Assembly (NCBI RefSeq): GCF_009826975.1
Contig: NZ_WUMO01000003.1
Span: 310,001 to 374,000, forward strand
Direction of reading: 5' to 3'
DNA: 64,000 bases
Origin: Flavobacterium sp. HBTb2-11-1
GTDB taxonomy: Bacteria; Bacteroidota; Bacteroidia; Flavobacteriales; Flavobacteriaceae
Positions 12,849-20,764 of this stretch are shown here, piece by piece; positions within the stretch are counted from its first letter, which is position 1; the number at the start of each line of letters is the position of its first letter. A model generated the notes under the pieces. The model was not told the origin of the DNA and ran no database searches. It saw only the letters and a program-made list of their open reading frames with translations. The position numbers were made by a program, and so were the translations under genes.

Positions 12849-12874
12849 CTGCATTAAGGTTGTCCTAAATGCAG
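12849..12874. other. Intercistronic stem-loop between GH31 and GH42
   Basis: CTGCATTAAGG and CCTAAATGCAG pair in 10 of 11 positions around the loop TTGT. It lies in the 84-base gap between two - strand genes. It is not followed by a T-run on the - strand, so transcript processing or stability is a better guess than termination. Confidence 0.55.
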
Positions 12875-12901
12875 ATGCTGAATGTGATTGTTCTAAGATG
12901 A

Positions 12902-15763
12902 TTAAATTTTTATGACTTGAAGCGCTCCGTTATAATCGATTTCTTTTCCAGAAGCATCAGAAAGGAATGCCTTCGGGTTGGATGGATCAACAACGACGAT
13001 TTTAAATTTTCGGTCTTTTAGCATGCCTTTAAAATCTCCTTTGCGCTCGCCAATGGTTAAAGTTCCCTTTTCTTGATTGAAATGGAAGCTTATCGCACTA
13101 TAATGGCCTTTTTCATAATTGTAGTTAACTCCTTCATCTTCATACAAGGTAAAACTGCCATCGCGGCCTTTATAAACATACAATATAACATGATCAGCAG
13201 GTTTCTGATCGGTGTATTGGATTTCAGGGCCAACAGGAACTATAGCGCCTTCAGGAATAAATAGCGGAAGACGTCCATAAGGAGCATCTGCCTGTAAAGT
13301 TTGTCCGCCTAAGAGCTGCTTGCCCGTATAAAAATCATACCAGTTTGTGCCAGCAGGAAGATACACTTCTCTTTTTCGTGCTCCATATTGGTAAACAGGG
13401 CAGACCATAAAAGAAGATCCGAACATGAATTGGTTGCTGATGTTAACGACATTTTTATCGTTTTGAAAATCCATCACCAAAGGACGCATAATGGTATAAT
13501 CGTTAAAATGCGTCATACCCGCCATTGTATAGATATAAGGCATTAATCTATAGCGAAGGCGGTCATAATATACAATAGACTCGTATGCTGGGTGACCTTC
13601 GGGAGCAATGTTCCAAGGTTCGCGATAAGGAAATTGTCCGTGTGATCGGTATAGCGGAGCAAAAGCTCCAAACTGATGCCAGCGTGCATTTAATTCACGC
13701 CATTCTTTGCTATCAGAGTTTTCATTTCCATTTTTGTCGTACTGCTGCTGTGCGCTCACATAACGGTCTTCCACACAAAATCCTCCAATATCCATCGTCC
13801 AGTACGGAATACCGCTTGCAGCAAAGTTAAGACCTGCCGAAATCTGTGCTTTCAAATCTTCCCATCTCGTTGCAATATCGCCGCTCCAGGTTGCTGTTGA
13901 GTAACGCTGCAGTCCAGCGAAACCTGATCTCGTTAAAAGAAACACACGTTTATTAGAATCTACAGCTCTTTGCCCATCGTAGATTGCTTCTGCATTCATT
14001 AAAGCATAAGTATTGAAATATTCGGTTGCAGGCCCTAAAGCGGTTGGTCCCTGCAATTTTTTGCGGTACTCCATATCGGTGCAGTCCAATACGTTAGGTT
14101 CACTAGCATCCATCCACCATGCATCAACTCCTATAGGATATAAATTCTCATAAATCTGCTTCCAAAACAGTTTGCGCGCACCGCTTGCATAAGCGTCATA
14201 AAATGAGCCTACGTAACCTGGGCCAACCCAGTCGCGTACATTGTCTTTAATGGCCTGCTGATACATCCATCCTTTTTGGTCGAATTCTTTAAAGTGGTCT
14301 GTGGTTTTATAAAATTTAGGCCAGACGGAGATCATCATTTTGGCATTCATCGAATGGATGGAGTCTGTCATGGCTTGTGGATCAGGAAAACGCTTAGGAT
14401 CAAACTTGTGGCTTCCCCATGCATCATCTTCCCAATAATTCCAGTCCAATACGATATTGTCAATTGGAATCTGGCGCGTTCTGAATTCTTTTAAATTGCT
14501 TAAGATTTCATCTTGGGTTTTGTATCGCTCGCGGCTCTGCCAATATCCCATTGCCCATTTAGGCATAATTTGGGATTTTCCCGTCAAGGTTCTATATCCC
14601 TTAATTATGCTGTCCATGGAATTGCCATGAATAAAGTAGTAATCGATTTTTTTGTTCATTTCGCTCCACCAGACCTGGCTGTTTTTTTCCTCAGCCAATT
14701 GAGGCGTTCTTACCCTTAATCCGCAGTAAGAGGTTGAACCGTCTGGTCGCCATTCTATCCTTAAAGCAGTTCGTTTGTCTGCTTTTAGATTCATAGAGAA
14801 TTTGTAGCTATTCGGATTCCAAGCGGTTCTCCATCGCTCGGCAACCACTAATTGATTGTCTAAATAGACTTTTACATATCCAGAATAGTACAATATAAAT
14901 TTATATTCTCCGTCCTGCGGAGCTTCAATTTCGCCTTCATACGTGACATTAGCATTTTTTAAAGGAAGATCCGTTGGCAGGTTTTTAATGCTTTTTACAT
15001 CCTCAAAAAAAATGGATTTTTCTTCGCGAATCAGCGGTGCATTTTTCTTCTCAGGTGTGCTGTAAGTTCCCGTTAAGAAACCAGGTTCGCCATTTTTTCC
15101 AAATAATTTGAAAACCTGATTTAATTGTTCATAAGGACGGCTGTCTCCAAATCGGCTTAAAGAATAGCTGTCCCACAAAAGCCCGTAATTTTTATTTGAT
15201 ACGACAAATGGTACAGATACTTTGGTATTGTATTGAAAAAGTTCTTCGCTTTTATCCTTATAATTAAATTCGTCCGACTGATGTTGTCCTAGTCCGTAAA
15301 AAGCTTCATCTTGAGGCGACTCAAATATTTGGCGCACGGTATAGCCTTTTGTCTGATCGGCTTGTATTGGAAGAAAGGTTCTGCCTCCGCCTGCTTTTTC
15401 GGCCAACAGTATTTTTCCGTTTTTATCTTTAAATTTGATTCCGCCGTCTTTTGCCGAAACCATAACATTCAGCGTTTTGGTTGAGAGTTTAATGGAATCT
15501 TTCGATTGATTAATGTGAAATGGAACAGTTTGCTGGTTGGGAACAATAATCAGACTGGAATCTTTTTGAAATTCTTGTGCTGTTGCAGCAACATGTATGA
15601 GATCATTGCCTAAAACCTGAAGGCGCAGTGTGCGCAATTGGTTTTCTGTGCTTGGGTTTAGGCCTATTAAAACACCGTCATCTGTTTTGGTGTAATTTTT
15701 AACAGCACATGATGCCAAGAGTAATCCAGCCGAAAGACCTAATGCTATTGTGTTTTTTTTCAT
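12902..15763 (-). CDS. GH31 alpha-xylosidase lipoprotein with PA14 insert
   Basis: 953 residues. The N-terminus is a lipoprotein signal (LLASCAVK, Cys about residue 19). Order: N-terminal beta-sandwich (about 30-225), a PA14 domain inserted at about 235-370 (GEYKFILYYSGYVKVYLD and the lines around it), GH31 barrel (about 395-745), then distal beta domains. Nucleophile Asp552 lies in WWMDASEPN and acid/base Asp629 in TWSGDIATRW. Known: a PA14 insert at this position marks xyloglucan alpha-xylosidases such as those of Cellvibrio and Bacteroides ovatus, where it helps bind longer oligosaccharides. Inferred role: release of alpha-1,6-xylose from xyloglucan oligosaccharides at the cell surface or outer-membrane inner leaflet. 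It is transcribed divergently from the second GH31. Confidence 0.9.
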   Translation of the reverse strand: MKKNTIALGLSAGLLLASCAVKNYTKTDDGVLIGLNPSTENQLRTLRLQVLGNDLIHVAATAQEFQKDSSLIIVPNQQTVPFHINQSKDSIKLSTKTLNVMVSAKDGGIKFKDKNGKILLAEKAGGGRTFLPIQADQTKGYTVRQIFESPQDEAFYGLGQHQSDEFNYKDKSEELFQYNTKVSVPFVVSNKNYGLLWDSYSLSRFGDSRPYEQLNQVFKLFGKNGEPGFLTGTYSTPEKKNAPLIREEKSIFFEDVKSIKNLPTDLPLKNANVTYEGEIEAPQDGEYKFILYYSGYVKVYLDNQLVVAERWRTAWNPNSYKFSMNLKADKRTALRIEWRPDGSTSYCGLRVRTPQLAEEKNSQVWWSEMNKKIDYYFIHGNSMDSIIKGYRTLTGKSQIMPKWAMGYWQSRERYKTQDEILSNLKEFRTRQIPIDNIVLDWNYWEDDAWGSHKFDPKRFPDPQAMTDSIHSMNAKMMISVWPKFYKTTDHFKEFDQKGWMYQQAIKDNVRDWVGPGYVGSFYDAYASGARKLFWKQIYENLYPIGVDAWWMDASEPNVLDCTDMEYRKKLQGPTALGPATEYFNTYALMNAEAIYDGQRAVDSNKRVFLLTRSGFAGLQRYSTATWSGDIATRWEDLKAQISAGLNFAASGIPYWTMDIGGFCVEDRYVSAQQQYDKNGNENSDSKEWRELNARWHQFGAFAPLYRSHGQFPYREPWNIAPEGHPAYESIVYYDRLRYRLMPYIYTMAGMTHFNDYTIMRPLVMDFQNDKNVVNISNQFMFGSSFMVCPVYQYGARKREVYLPAGTNWYDFYTGKQLLGGQTLQADAPYGRLPLFIPEGAIVPVGPEIQYTDQKPADHVILYVYKGRDGSFTLYEDEGVNYNYEKGHYSAISFHFNQEKGTLTIGERKGDFKGMLKDRKFKIVVVDPSNPKAFLSDASGKEIDYNGALQVIKI

Positions 15764-15974
15764 GTTTTTTGGTTACGAATAGTTTATGATAATTAGCAGT
15801 TTTGTGATTTCTCGATTTAAAAGCATAGGAAACTGATGGAGCTGAAATTTGAATTTCTGTAAAGTTATTAGCAATCCGTATTTTAGATTGCAAAAGCTTA
15901 TTAGAATCCTATTGCTAAATCGATTGTGTCAGGGTGTAAAAATATCCTTTAATGAAAGAGCATATGGGGTATAA

Positions 15975-16068
15975 ATGTGTCATTTGACAGGCTCTTATGT
16001 ATCATTATGCTTATTGAAGACCGTGAGGGGGATGGAATGTATTTTATGACAGGTCAAAATGTATCATT
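15975..16068 (+). promoter_or_regulatory. Two tandem 32-base operator-like elements
   Basis: Copy 1 (15975-16006) and copy 2 (16037-16068) share the layout ATGT-type half-site, TGACAGG, five variable bases, ATGTATCATT. In each copy the two half-sites are 22 bases apart (ATGTGTCATT and ATGTATCATT in copy 1; ATGTATTTTA and ATGTATCATT in copy 2). The copies have the same orientation, are 62 bases apart and agree at 23 of 32 positions. Copy 2 ends four bases before the TTG of the promoter, the usual place for an activator such as an AraC-type output domain. HTCS1 is the likeliest partner by position. Confidence 0.65.
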
Positions 16069-16072
16069 TTTT

Positions 16073-16101
16073 TTGCACCAGCCAACTAAAGAGTACATTA
16101 G
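16073..16101 (+). promoter_or_regulatory. Bacteroidota-type promoter for the second GH31
   Basis: TTG (16073-16075), 18 bases, then TACATTAG (16094-16101), one base off the TAnnTTTG consensus. It lies directly downstream of operator copy 2. The predicted start is near 16108. Confidence 0.5.
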
Positions 16102-16263
16102 CATCTGCAAAATTTCGAGGCAAGAATTAAAAGGCTTTTTTGAAGATCATATGCTCCTTCTTTTGAATTGCGACAGCATAAAAAAATCTTAAGCTTCTGC
16201 TTTTATATAATATGCAAACTAAAAAACTAAAACTATAATACTATTAACTATCAAACCATCAAA

Positions 16264-18660
16264 ATGAAATTTATTTACCAATTAATTTGCCCTTTGCTTT
16301 TCTGTGTGATGAGCTATGGACAGAAGTATGAGAAAACAAGTCTTGGGATTAAAACCGAAGCAGACGGAAATACAATAGAAATTCAGTTTTACAGTCCTTC
16401 GATTGTAAGGGTTATAAAATATCCTGCAGCAGGAGTTTATTCCAAAGAAAGCCTTTCGGTAATCATGAAACCGTCGGCGACTGCTTTTACAGTAAAAAGT
16501 CAGGAAAGCCAAGTGGTTTTAAAATCCGAAAGTTTAAATGTTGCGGTACAGTTTCCAACAGGAGAAATCTCATTTGCAAGTTCAGATCAGACTTTACTTC
16601 GCGAGAAAAAACATGGAACAAAATTTAAACGAGTAAAAGATACCGATACCGATTCTTATGCCGTATATCAGGGATTTGATTTGGACAAAAATGAACCTAT
16701 ATATGGATTAGGACAGCACCAGAGAGGAGATTTAAACCAAAGAAATCAAAATTACCGTTTGGAACAGGGAAATACAGAAGATGCTGTAACTTTTTTCCAG
16801 TCGGTAAAAGGGTATGGACTTTTTTGGGATAATTATGCTCCAACAGAATTTAAAGATGATGCCAATGGGACTTCATTTGAATCTAATGTGGGAGATGGGG
16901 TAGATTACTATTTTATGTATGGCAAAAATGCAGATGGAGTGGTTTCGCAAATGAGAAAGCTTACAGGAAGCGCTCCAATGTTTCCGCTTTGGACATATGG
17001 TTTCTGGCAAAGTAAAGAACGTTATAAAAGCCAAAACGAAATAGTCGGCGTAGTAAAAAAATACCGCGAACTGGGAGTGCCTCTAGACGGAATAATTCAA
17101 GACTGGCAGTATTGGGGGAATAATTATTTATGGAATGCGATGGAGTTTCTTAATCCTGAATTTTCTGAGCCTCAAAAAATGGTGGATGAAATTCATGGCC
17201 TGAATGCTCATATGATTATTTCGATCTGGTCTTCATTTGGACCAAAAACCAAACCTTATAATGAGTTGAATAGTAACGGAATGCTATTTGATTTTTTGAC
17301 GTGGCCTGAATCTGGCAGCGAAATTTTTCCGCCCAAAAAAGATTATCCTTCTGGAGTGCGTGTTTATGACGCCTATAACCCAAAGGCAAGAGACATTTAT
17401 TGGAAATATGCAAGCGAAGGCCTTTTCGCAAAAGGAATTGACGGCTGGTGGATGGATTCGACAGAGCCTGATCATCTTTGGGTAAAGCCAGAAGATTATG
17501 ATACCAAAACCTATTTGGGAACTTTTAGAAAGGTGCGAAATGCTTATCCTCTGATGACTGTTGGAGGAGTTTACGATCATCAGCGAAAAGAGACTTCAGA
17601 TAAACGAGTTTTCATATTGACAAGATCTGCTTTTGCTGGCCAACAGCGTTATGGTGCAAATACATGGACAGGAGACGTAGGATCTAGTTGGGAAAACCTG
17701 CGCGCCCAGATTCCAGCAGGACTTAATTTTACCCTTACTGGTATGCCACATTGGAATTCAGATATTGGAGGTTTTTTTGCTGGTGCTTATAACCAAAAAG
17801 GAGAAGTTTCTGGAGCAGATAATCCTTTGTTTCGTGAGCTTTATGTTCGTTGGCTGCAATTTGGCGCTTTTAACCCGATGATGCGTTCTCATGGAACAGA
17901 TATACCTCGCGAGATCTATAACTTTGGTCAGAAAGGAGAATCGGTATACGATGCGATTGAGAAGTTTATACATCTGCGCTATTCCTTATTGCCTTATATT
18001 TATTCGACATCATGGGAAGTAACTCATAGAGATTCTAGTTTTATGAGGGCATTATTTATGGATTTTGCTGCTGATTCTAAAAGCTGGGATATTAAAGATG
18101 AATTTATGTTCGGAAAATCTATTTTGGTTGCACCAGTGGTTGAGGCTCAATATACACCCGAAAAAATAAAAGAAGGCCAGAATCAAAATCAAAGTATAGA
18201 TTTTACAGCAGAAAAATCAAGAACCGTTTATCTTCCTGCTGGAAGCGGCTGGTACGATTTCTGGACAAACGAAAAACTGCAAGGCGGTCAGGAAATTACC
18301 AGAAAAACAAAACTGGATATGATACCGCTATTTGTAAAGGAAGGCGCTATACTTCCAATCGGACCTCAAGTGCAATTTGCGGAGGAAAAAAAATGGGACA
18401 ATCTTCAAATAAAAGTCTATCCTGGAAAGGATGGTTTCTTTACTCTTTATGAAGATGAATTTGATAATTATAATTATGAAAAAGGTGCCTACACAGAAAT
18501 TGATTTCAGCTATAACGACAAGCAAAAAAAATTAACTATTTCTAACCGTAGAGGACAATATAAGGGCATGTTATCTGAAAGGACTTTTACCATTGTGCTG
18601 CCAGACGGAACAAAAAAAGTGTTGGCATATAAAGGAAAAAAAATAGAATATAAACTGTAA
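16264..18660 (+). CDS. Secreted GH31 alpha-xylosidase / alpha-glucosidase
   Basis: 798 residues with a signal peptide ending MSYGQ. It has an N-terminal beta-sandwich (about 25-225), GH31 barrel (about 240-590) and distal beta domains, with no PA14 insert, so it is about 155 residues shorter than its divergent neighbour. Nucleophile Asp398 lies in WWMDSTEPD and acid/base Asp471 in TWTGDVGSSW. The family includes alpha-xylosidases, alpha-glucosidases and alpha-galactosidases. In this setting a second alpha-xylosidase that works on shorter oligosaccharides is the likeliest role, by inference only. The mutarotase gene follows after 10 bases, so both are in one operon behind the promoter at 16073. 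Confidence 0.88.
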   Translation: MKFIYQLICPLLFCVMSYGQKYEKTSLGIKTEADGNTIEIQFYSPSIVRVIKYPAAGVYSKESLSVIMKPSATAFTVKSQESQVVLKSESLNVAVQFPTGEISFASSDQTLLREKKHGTKFKRVKDTDTDSYAVYQGFDLDKNEPIYGLGQHQRGDLNQRNQNYRLEQGNTEDAVTFFQSVKGYGLFWDNYAPTEFKDDANGTSFESNVGDGVDYYFMYGKNADGVVSQMRKLTGSAPMFPLWTYGFWQSKERYKSQNEIVGVVKKYRELGVPLDGIIQDWQYWGNNYLWNAMEFLNPEFSEPQKMVDEIHGLNAHMIISIWSSFGPKTKPYNELNSNGMLFDFLTWPESGSEIFPPKKDYPSGVRVYDAYNPKARDIYWKYASEGLFAKGIDGWWMDSTEPDHLWVKPEDYDTKTYLGTFRKVRNAYPLMTVGGVYDHQRKETSDKRVFILTRSAFAGQQRYGANTWTGDVGSSWENLRAQIPAGLNFTLTGMPHWNSDIGGFFAGAYNQKGEVSGADNPLFRELYVRWLQFGAFNPMMRSHGTDIPREIYNFGQKGESVYDAIEKFIHLRYSLLPYIYSTSWEVTHRDSSFMRALFMDFAADSKSWDIKDEFMFGKSILVAPVVEAQYTPEKIKEGQNQNQSIDFTAEKSRTVYLPAGSGWYDFWTNEKLQGGQEITRKTKLDMIPLFVKEGAILPIGPQVQFAEEKKWDNLQIKVYPGKDGFFTLYEDEFDNYNYEKGAYTEIDFSYNDKQKKLTISNRRGQYKGMLSERTFTIVLPDGTKKVLAYKGKKIEYKL

Positions 18661-18670
18661 GCCGGAAAGT

Positions 18671-19015
18671 ATGCCTTTAAAAAGAATATGTTATGTCTGC
18701 GATCTAATTGATAATCCAGAGCTTATAGAAGAATATAAAAAGTATCATCTTGCAGAAAATGCGCGTCCCGAAATCACAAAAAGTATTAAAGATGCAGGAA
18801 TAGTCTCTATGGAAATTTACCTCCTAGCCAACAGATTATTTATGATTATAGAAGTGGATGAAACTTTTACTCCCGAAAGAAAACAGCTCATGGATGCTGC
18901 AAACACAGAGGTTCAGGAGTGGGAGCGTCTGATGTGGAAATTTCAGCAAGCGCCTCCTGGAGCAAAAGAGGGCGAAAAATGGCTGAAGATGGAGCAGATC
19001 TACACCTTGCCATAG
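18671..19015 (+). CDS. L-rhamnose / L-fucose mutarotase family protein
   Basis: 114 residues, no signal peptide, so cytoplasmic. Seen: the compact ferredoxin-like fold typical of the RhaM/COG3254 family, with an early conserved block around YHLAENARPE (about residues 24-33) and a late block with WERLMWKFQQ and GEKWLKMEQIY. Family members interconvert the alpha and beta anomers of L-rhamnose, and a related type acts on L-fucose. It sits 10 bases after the GH31 gene, so the sugar is presumably released by enzymes of this locus. Which 6-deoxy sugar it handles cannot be told from sequence; fucose fits xyloglucan and the GH95 gene further on. Confidence 0.85.
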   Translation: MPLKRICYVCDLIDNPELIEEYKKYHLAENARPEITKSIKDAGIVSMEIYLLANRLFMIIEVDETFTPERKQLMDAANTEVQEWERLMWKFQQAPPGAKEGEKWLKMEQIYTLP

Positions 19016-19035
19016 TTTTCAAATTTTTAGGCTTG

Positions 19036-19080
19036 AACAGTTTGCATAATTCCAAGTTAATGGAATTATGCAAATGGTTT
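19036..19080. terminator. Hairpin terminator after the mutarotase gene
   Basis: TTTGCATAATTCCA (19041-19054) and TGGAATTATGCAAA (19061-19074) form a perfect 14-base-pair stem with a six-base loop. Sparse Ts follow. It ends the GH31/mutarotase unit and may also serve the convergent - strand gene. Confidence 0.75.
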
Positions 19081-19128
19081 AAGTTTTATATTATAGATGT
19101 TATGGTGCATTAGATTATACTTAAATTT

Positions 19129-19665
19129 TTAGTGTTGTTTCTTTTTATAATAAAGTTGTGCCAATCCAGTTTCAAATGTTTTTGCCGAAATAAATTCAAG
19201 TATTTGCTCAGGTCTTCCGTCTTTAAAAAGTTTGGTTCCGTTGCCCAATAAAACAGGGATAATTGAAATTATGAATTCATCGATTAAACTATTTTGCAGC
19301 AGTTCGTTTATTACTTCGGCACCACCATCACAATAAATGTTTTTTCCTTTTTCAGACTTTAATCGACCGATAAGTTCCATTAAGCTTCCGGTATAAAAAG
19401 TAGTTTTGCCAATTGGCGGCCTTTCAGTTCGGGTTATTACATAAACCTCTCTTTGGCCATTGTCGTAATGAGATGGACCAATTTCTTTAAGGACATAGTC
19501 ATACGTTTTTCTGCCAATAATTATTGTATCTATGTTTGCCGTAAATTCGGCATAACCATAATCTTCTCCCTCTTTTTCTACGAGTTTTAAAAAACTCAAA
19601 TCATCATTGGGCTTTGCAATGTATCCATCTAGGCTCATAGCAATAAAAAGTGATATTTTTCGCAT
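19129..19665 (-). CDS. RibD C-terminal / dihydrofolate-reductase-fold protein
   Basis: 178 residues from the chosen ATG at 19665 (MRKISLFIAMSLDGYIA); an in-frame ATG at 19692 adds nine residues that do not match the usual family start. The SLDGYIA opening, the IIIGRKTYD block and the YCDGGAEVINELL block are typical of stand-alone RibD C-terminal reductases, which bind NADPH in a dihydrofolate-reductase fold. The substrate is unknown in most such proteins, and this one is probably not a true folate enzyme. It is cytoplasmic. It follows the AraC gene by 72 bases on the same strand, so the pair may be co-transcribed. No link to the sugar genes is apparent. Confidence 0.87.
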   Translation of the reverse strand: MRKISLFIAMSLDGYIAKPNDDLSFLKLVEKEGEDYGYAEFTANIDTIIIGRKTYDYVLKEIGPSHYDNGQREVYVITRTERPPIGKTTFYTGSLMELIGRLKSEKGKNIYCDGGAEVINELLQNSLIDEFIISIIPVLLGNGTKLFKDGRPEQILEFISAKTFETGLAQLYYKKKQH

Positions 19666-19737
19666 TGGTTTTAATTTTGAATGTTTAGCCAAATATACTT
19701 TCAGTCCATCAATTGTATTTTGTAAAAATGCGACAAA

Positions 19738-20472
19738 TTATAGCGAAGATAGAGAAAGTCCGGTATTTCGCTTAATTTCATTGCTAAGATGCGAAAGATC
19801 ATAATAACCGCATTCAAATGCAATATCCGACAAGCTTCGATCTTGGTTTGTTTTTTCAATAGCATTTAATGCATTTTGAAAACGGATGATATTTGTGTAT
19901 TTTTTTGGCGACAACCCGATATACTTTTTAAAATTTCGCTCCAGCTGTCTCACCGTTGTACAATTCTTTTGAGCTAATTCATAAATGCTAATTTGTCCGT
20001 TTGTTAAATCTATATCCCTAATAACAGATTGTAACGGAATGTTTCTGCTTTTTATTCTTTCCAAAAAAAAGCAATCGAAATAACTAAAGGACTTTTTAAA
20101 TATTTTATCGATGCTAAATGAATTAGATTTTTCAAATTCAACAGTATCATTAATCAAAGTATTTTGTGGATCATAGCTGTAGAAATTGGCAAAAGCAGCA
20201 GGTTTTAGGCATGCACCCGCTAAATGGGTATCGGTATCAATTAAGCTGTCTTTATACGAATTCATCGCACCAACAGCGTAAGTTTTTCCAAATTCCAGAT
20301 ACAGAGAACCGTTATCTGTCAAACAGCTATTGCCTAAATTTATTATAATTCCACTGCAGCCGTCTGGATAAACCCGTTCCCACTGCGCTCCATTTGGATT
20401 TCCTTTCAGTTCCCAAAAGAAATGTATATAAGGTTCTAATTCCTTGCAGGGTTTTATTTTTAGGTATTCCAT
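19738..20472 (-). CDS. AraC-family transcription regulator
   Basis: 244 residues from ATG 20472 (MEYLKIKPCKEL). Longer in-frame starts up to 20583 add residues unlike the family opening. The N-terminal half matches the DUF6597-type sensor often seen in Bacteroidota AraC proteins (LEPYIHFFWEL, then WERVYPDGCSGIIIN). The C-terminal half is the double helix-turn-helix (about residues 150-240, with SDIAFECGYYDLSHLSNEIK). The ligand is unknown. It likely regulates itself and the downstream RibD-fold gene. The GH89 gene lies divergently 292 bases away, so control of that gene is possible but unsupported. Confidence 0.88.
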   Translation of the reverse strand: MEYLKIKPCKELEPYIHFFWELKGNPNGAQWERVYPDGCSGIIINLGNSCLTDNGSLYLEFGKTYAVGAMNSYKDSLIDTDTHLAGACLKPAAFANFYSYDPQNTLINDTVEFEKSNSFSIDKIFKKSFSYFDCFFLERIKSRNIPLQSVIRDIDLTNGQISIYELAQKNCTTVRQLERNFKKYIGLSPKKYTNIIRFQNALNAIEKTNQDRSLSDIAFECGYYDLSHLSNEIKRNTGLSLSSL

Positions 20473-20692
20473 ACACATCTTTATTGATTTGCAAAAATAG
20501 TTAACCTTCAACTTGACCGAATAAAATAGACTGTTAAATATGTCTATGCTTTTGACTGATAAATCCATCTTATGGGATGGCATTATATATAATTTTATTT
20601 TCGGTTCCAGAACCTATTTATTGGCTTTCTGGTTTATTCGTTAGTACTGCTAAGTATTAGTAGTAATTTTTTGTTAGGTTTTGTTTGAGCAG

Positions 20693-20727
20693 GGAGATTA
20701 ATGTAAAGATTTAATCTCCTTTGTTTT
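20693..20727 (+). terminator. Terminator-like hairpin ahead of GH89
   Basis: GGAGATTAA (20693-20701) and TTAATCTCC (20711-20719) pair perfectly around a nine-base loop and are followed by TTTGTTTT. The shape is that of an intrinsic terminator on the + strand. No + strand gene ends just before it, because the neighbour upstream is the - strand AraC gene. It therefore sits in the GH89 leader, 38 bases before the start codon, where it could attenuate or protect the transcript. Confidence 0.55.
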
Positions 20728-20764
20728 ATCAGACCGAAGTGAATAAAGACAATTTAATAAATAT

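Larger units (their letters stand above)
15764..16263. other. 500-base divergent intergenic region between two GH31 genes
   Basis: This gap has no credible gene. The right half (15975-16101) carries the repeated operator-like element and the + strand promoter described separately. The stretch 16102-16263 would be a 5-prime untranslated leader of about 155 bases. The left half (15764-15974) must contain the promoter of the - strand GH31, but no convincing TTG/TAnnTTTG pair was found there. Confidence 0.6.

Noticed and set aside
15977..16192. 71-codon ORF upstream of the second GH31
   Set aside because: It overlaps the operator copies and promoter, has no family resemblance and no ribosome-binding site, and its codon use is unlike its neighbours.
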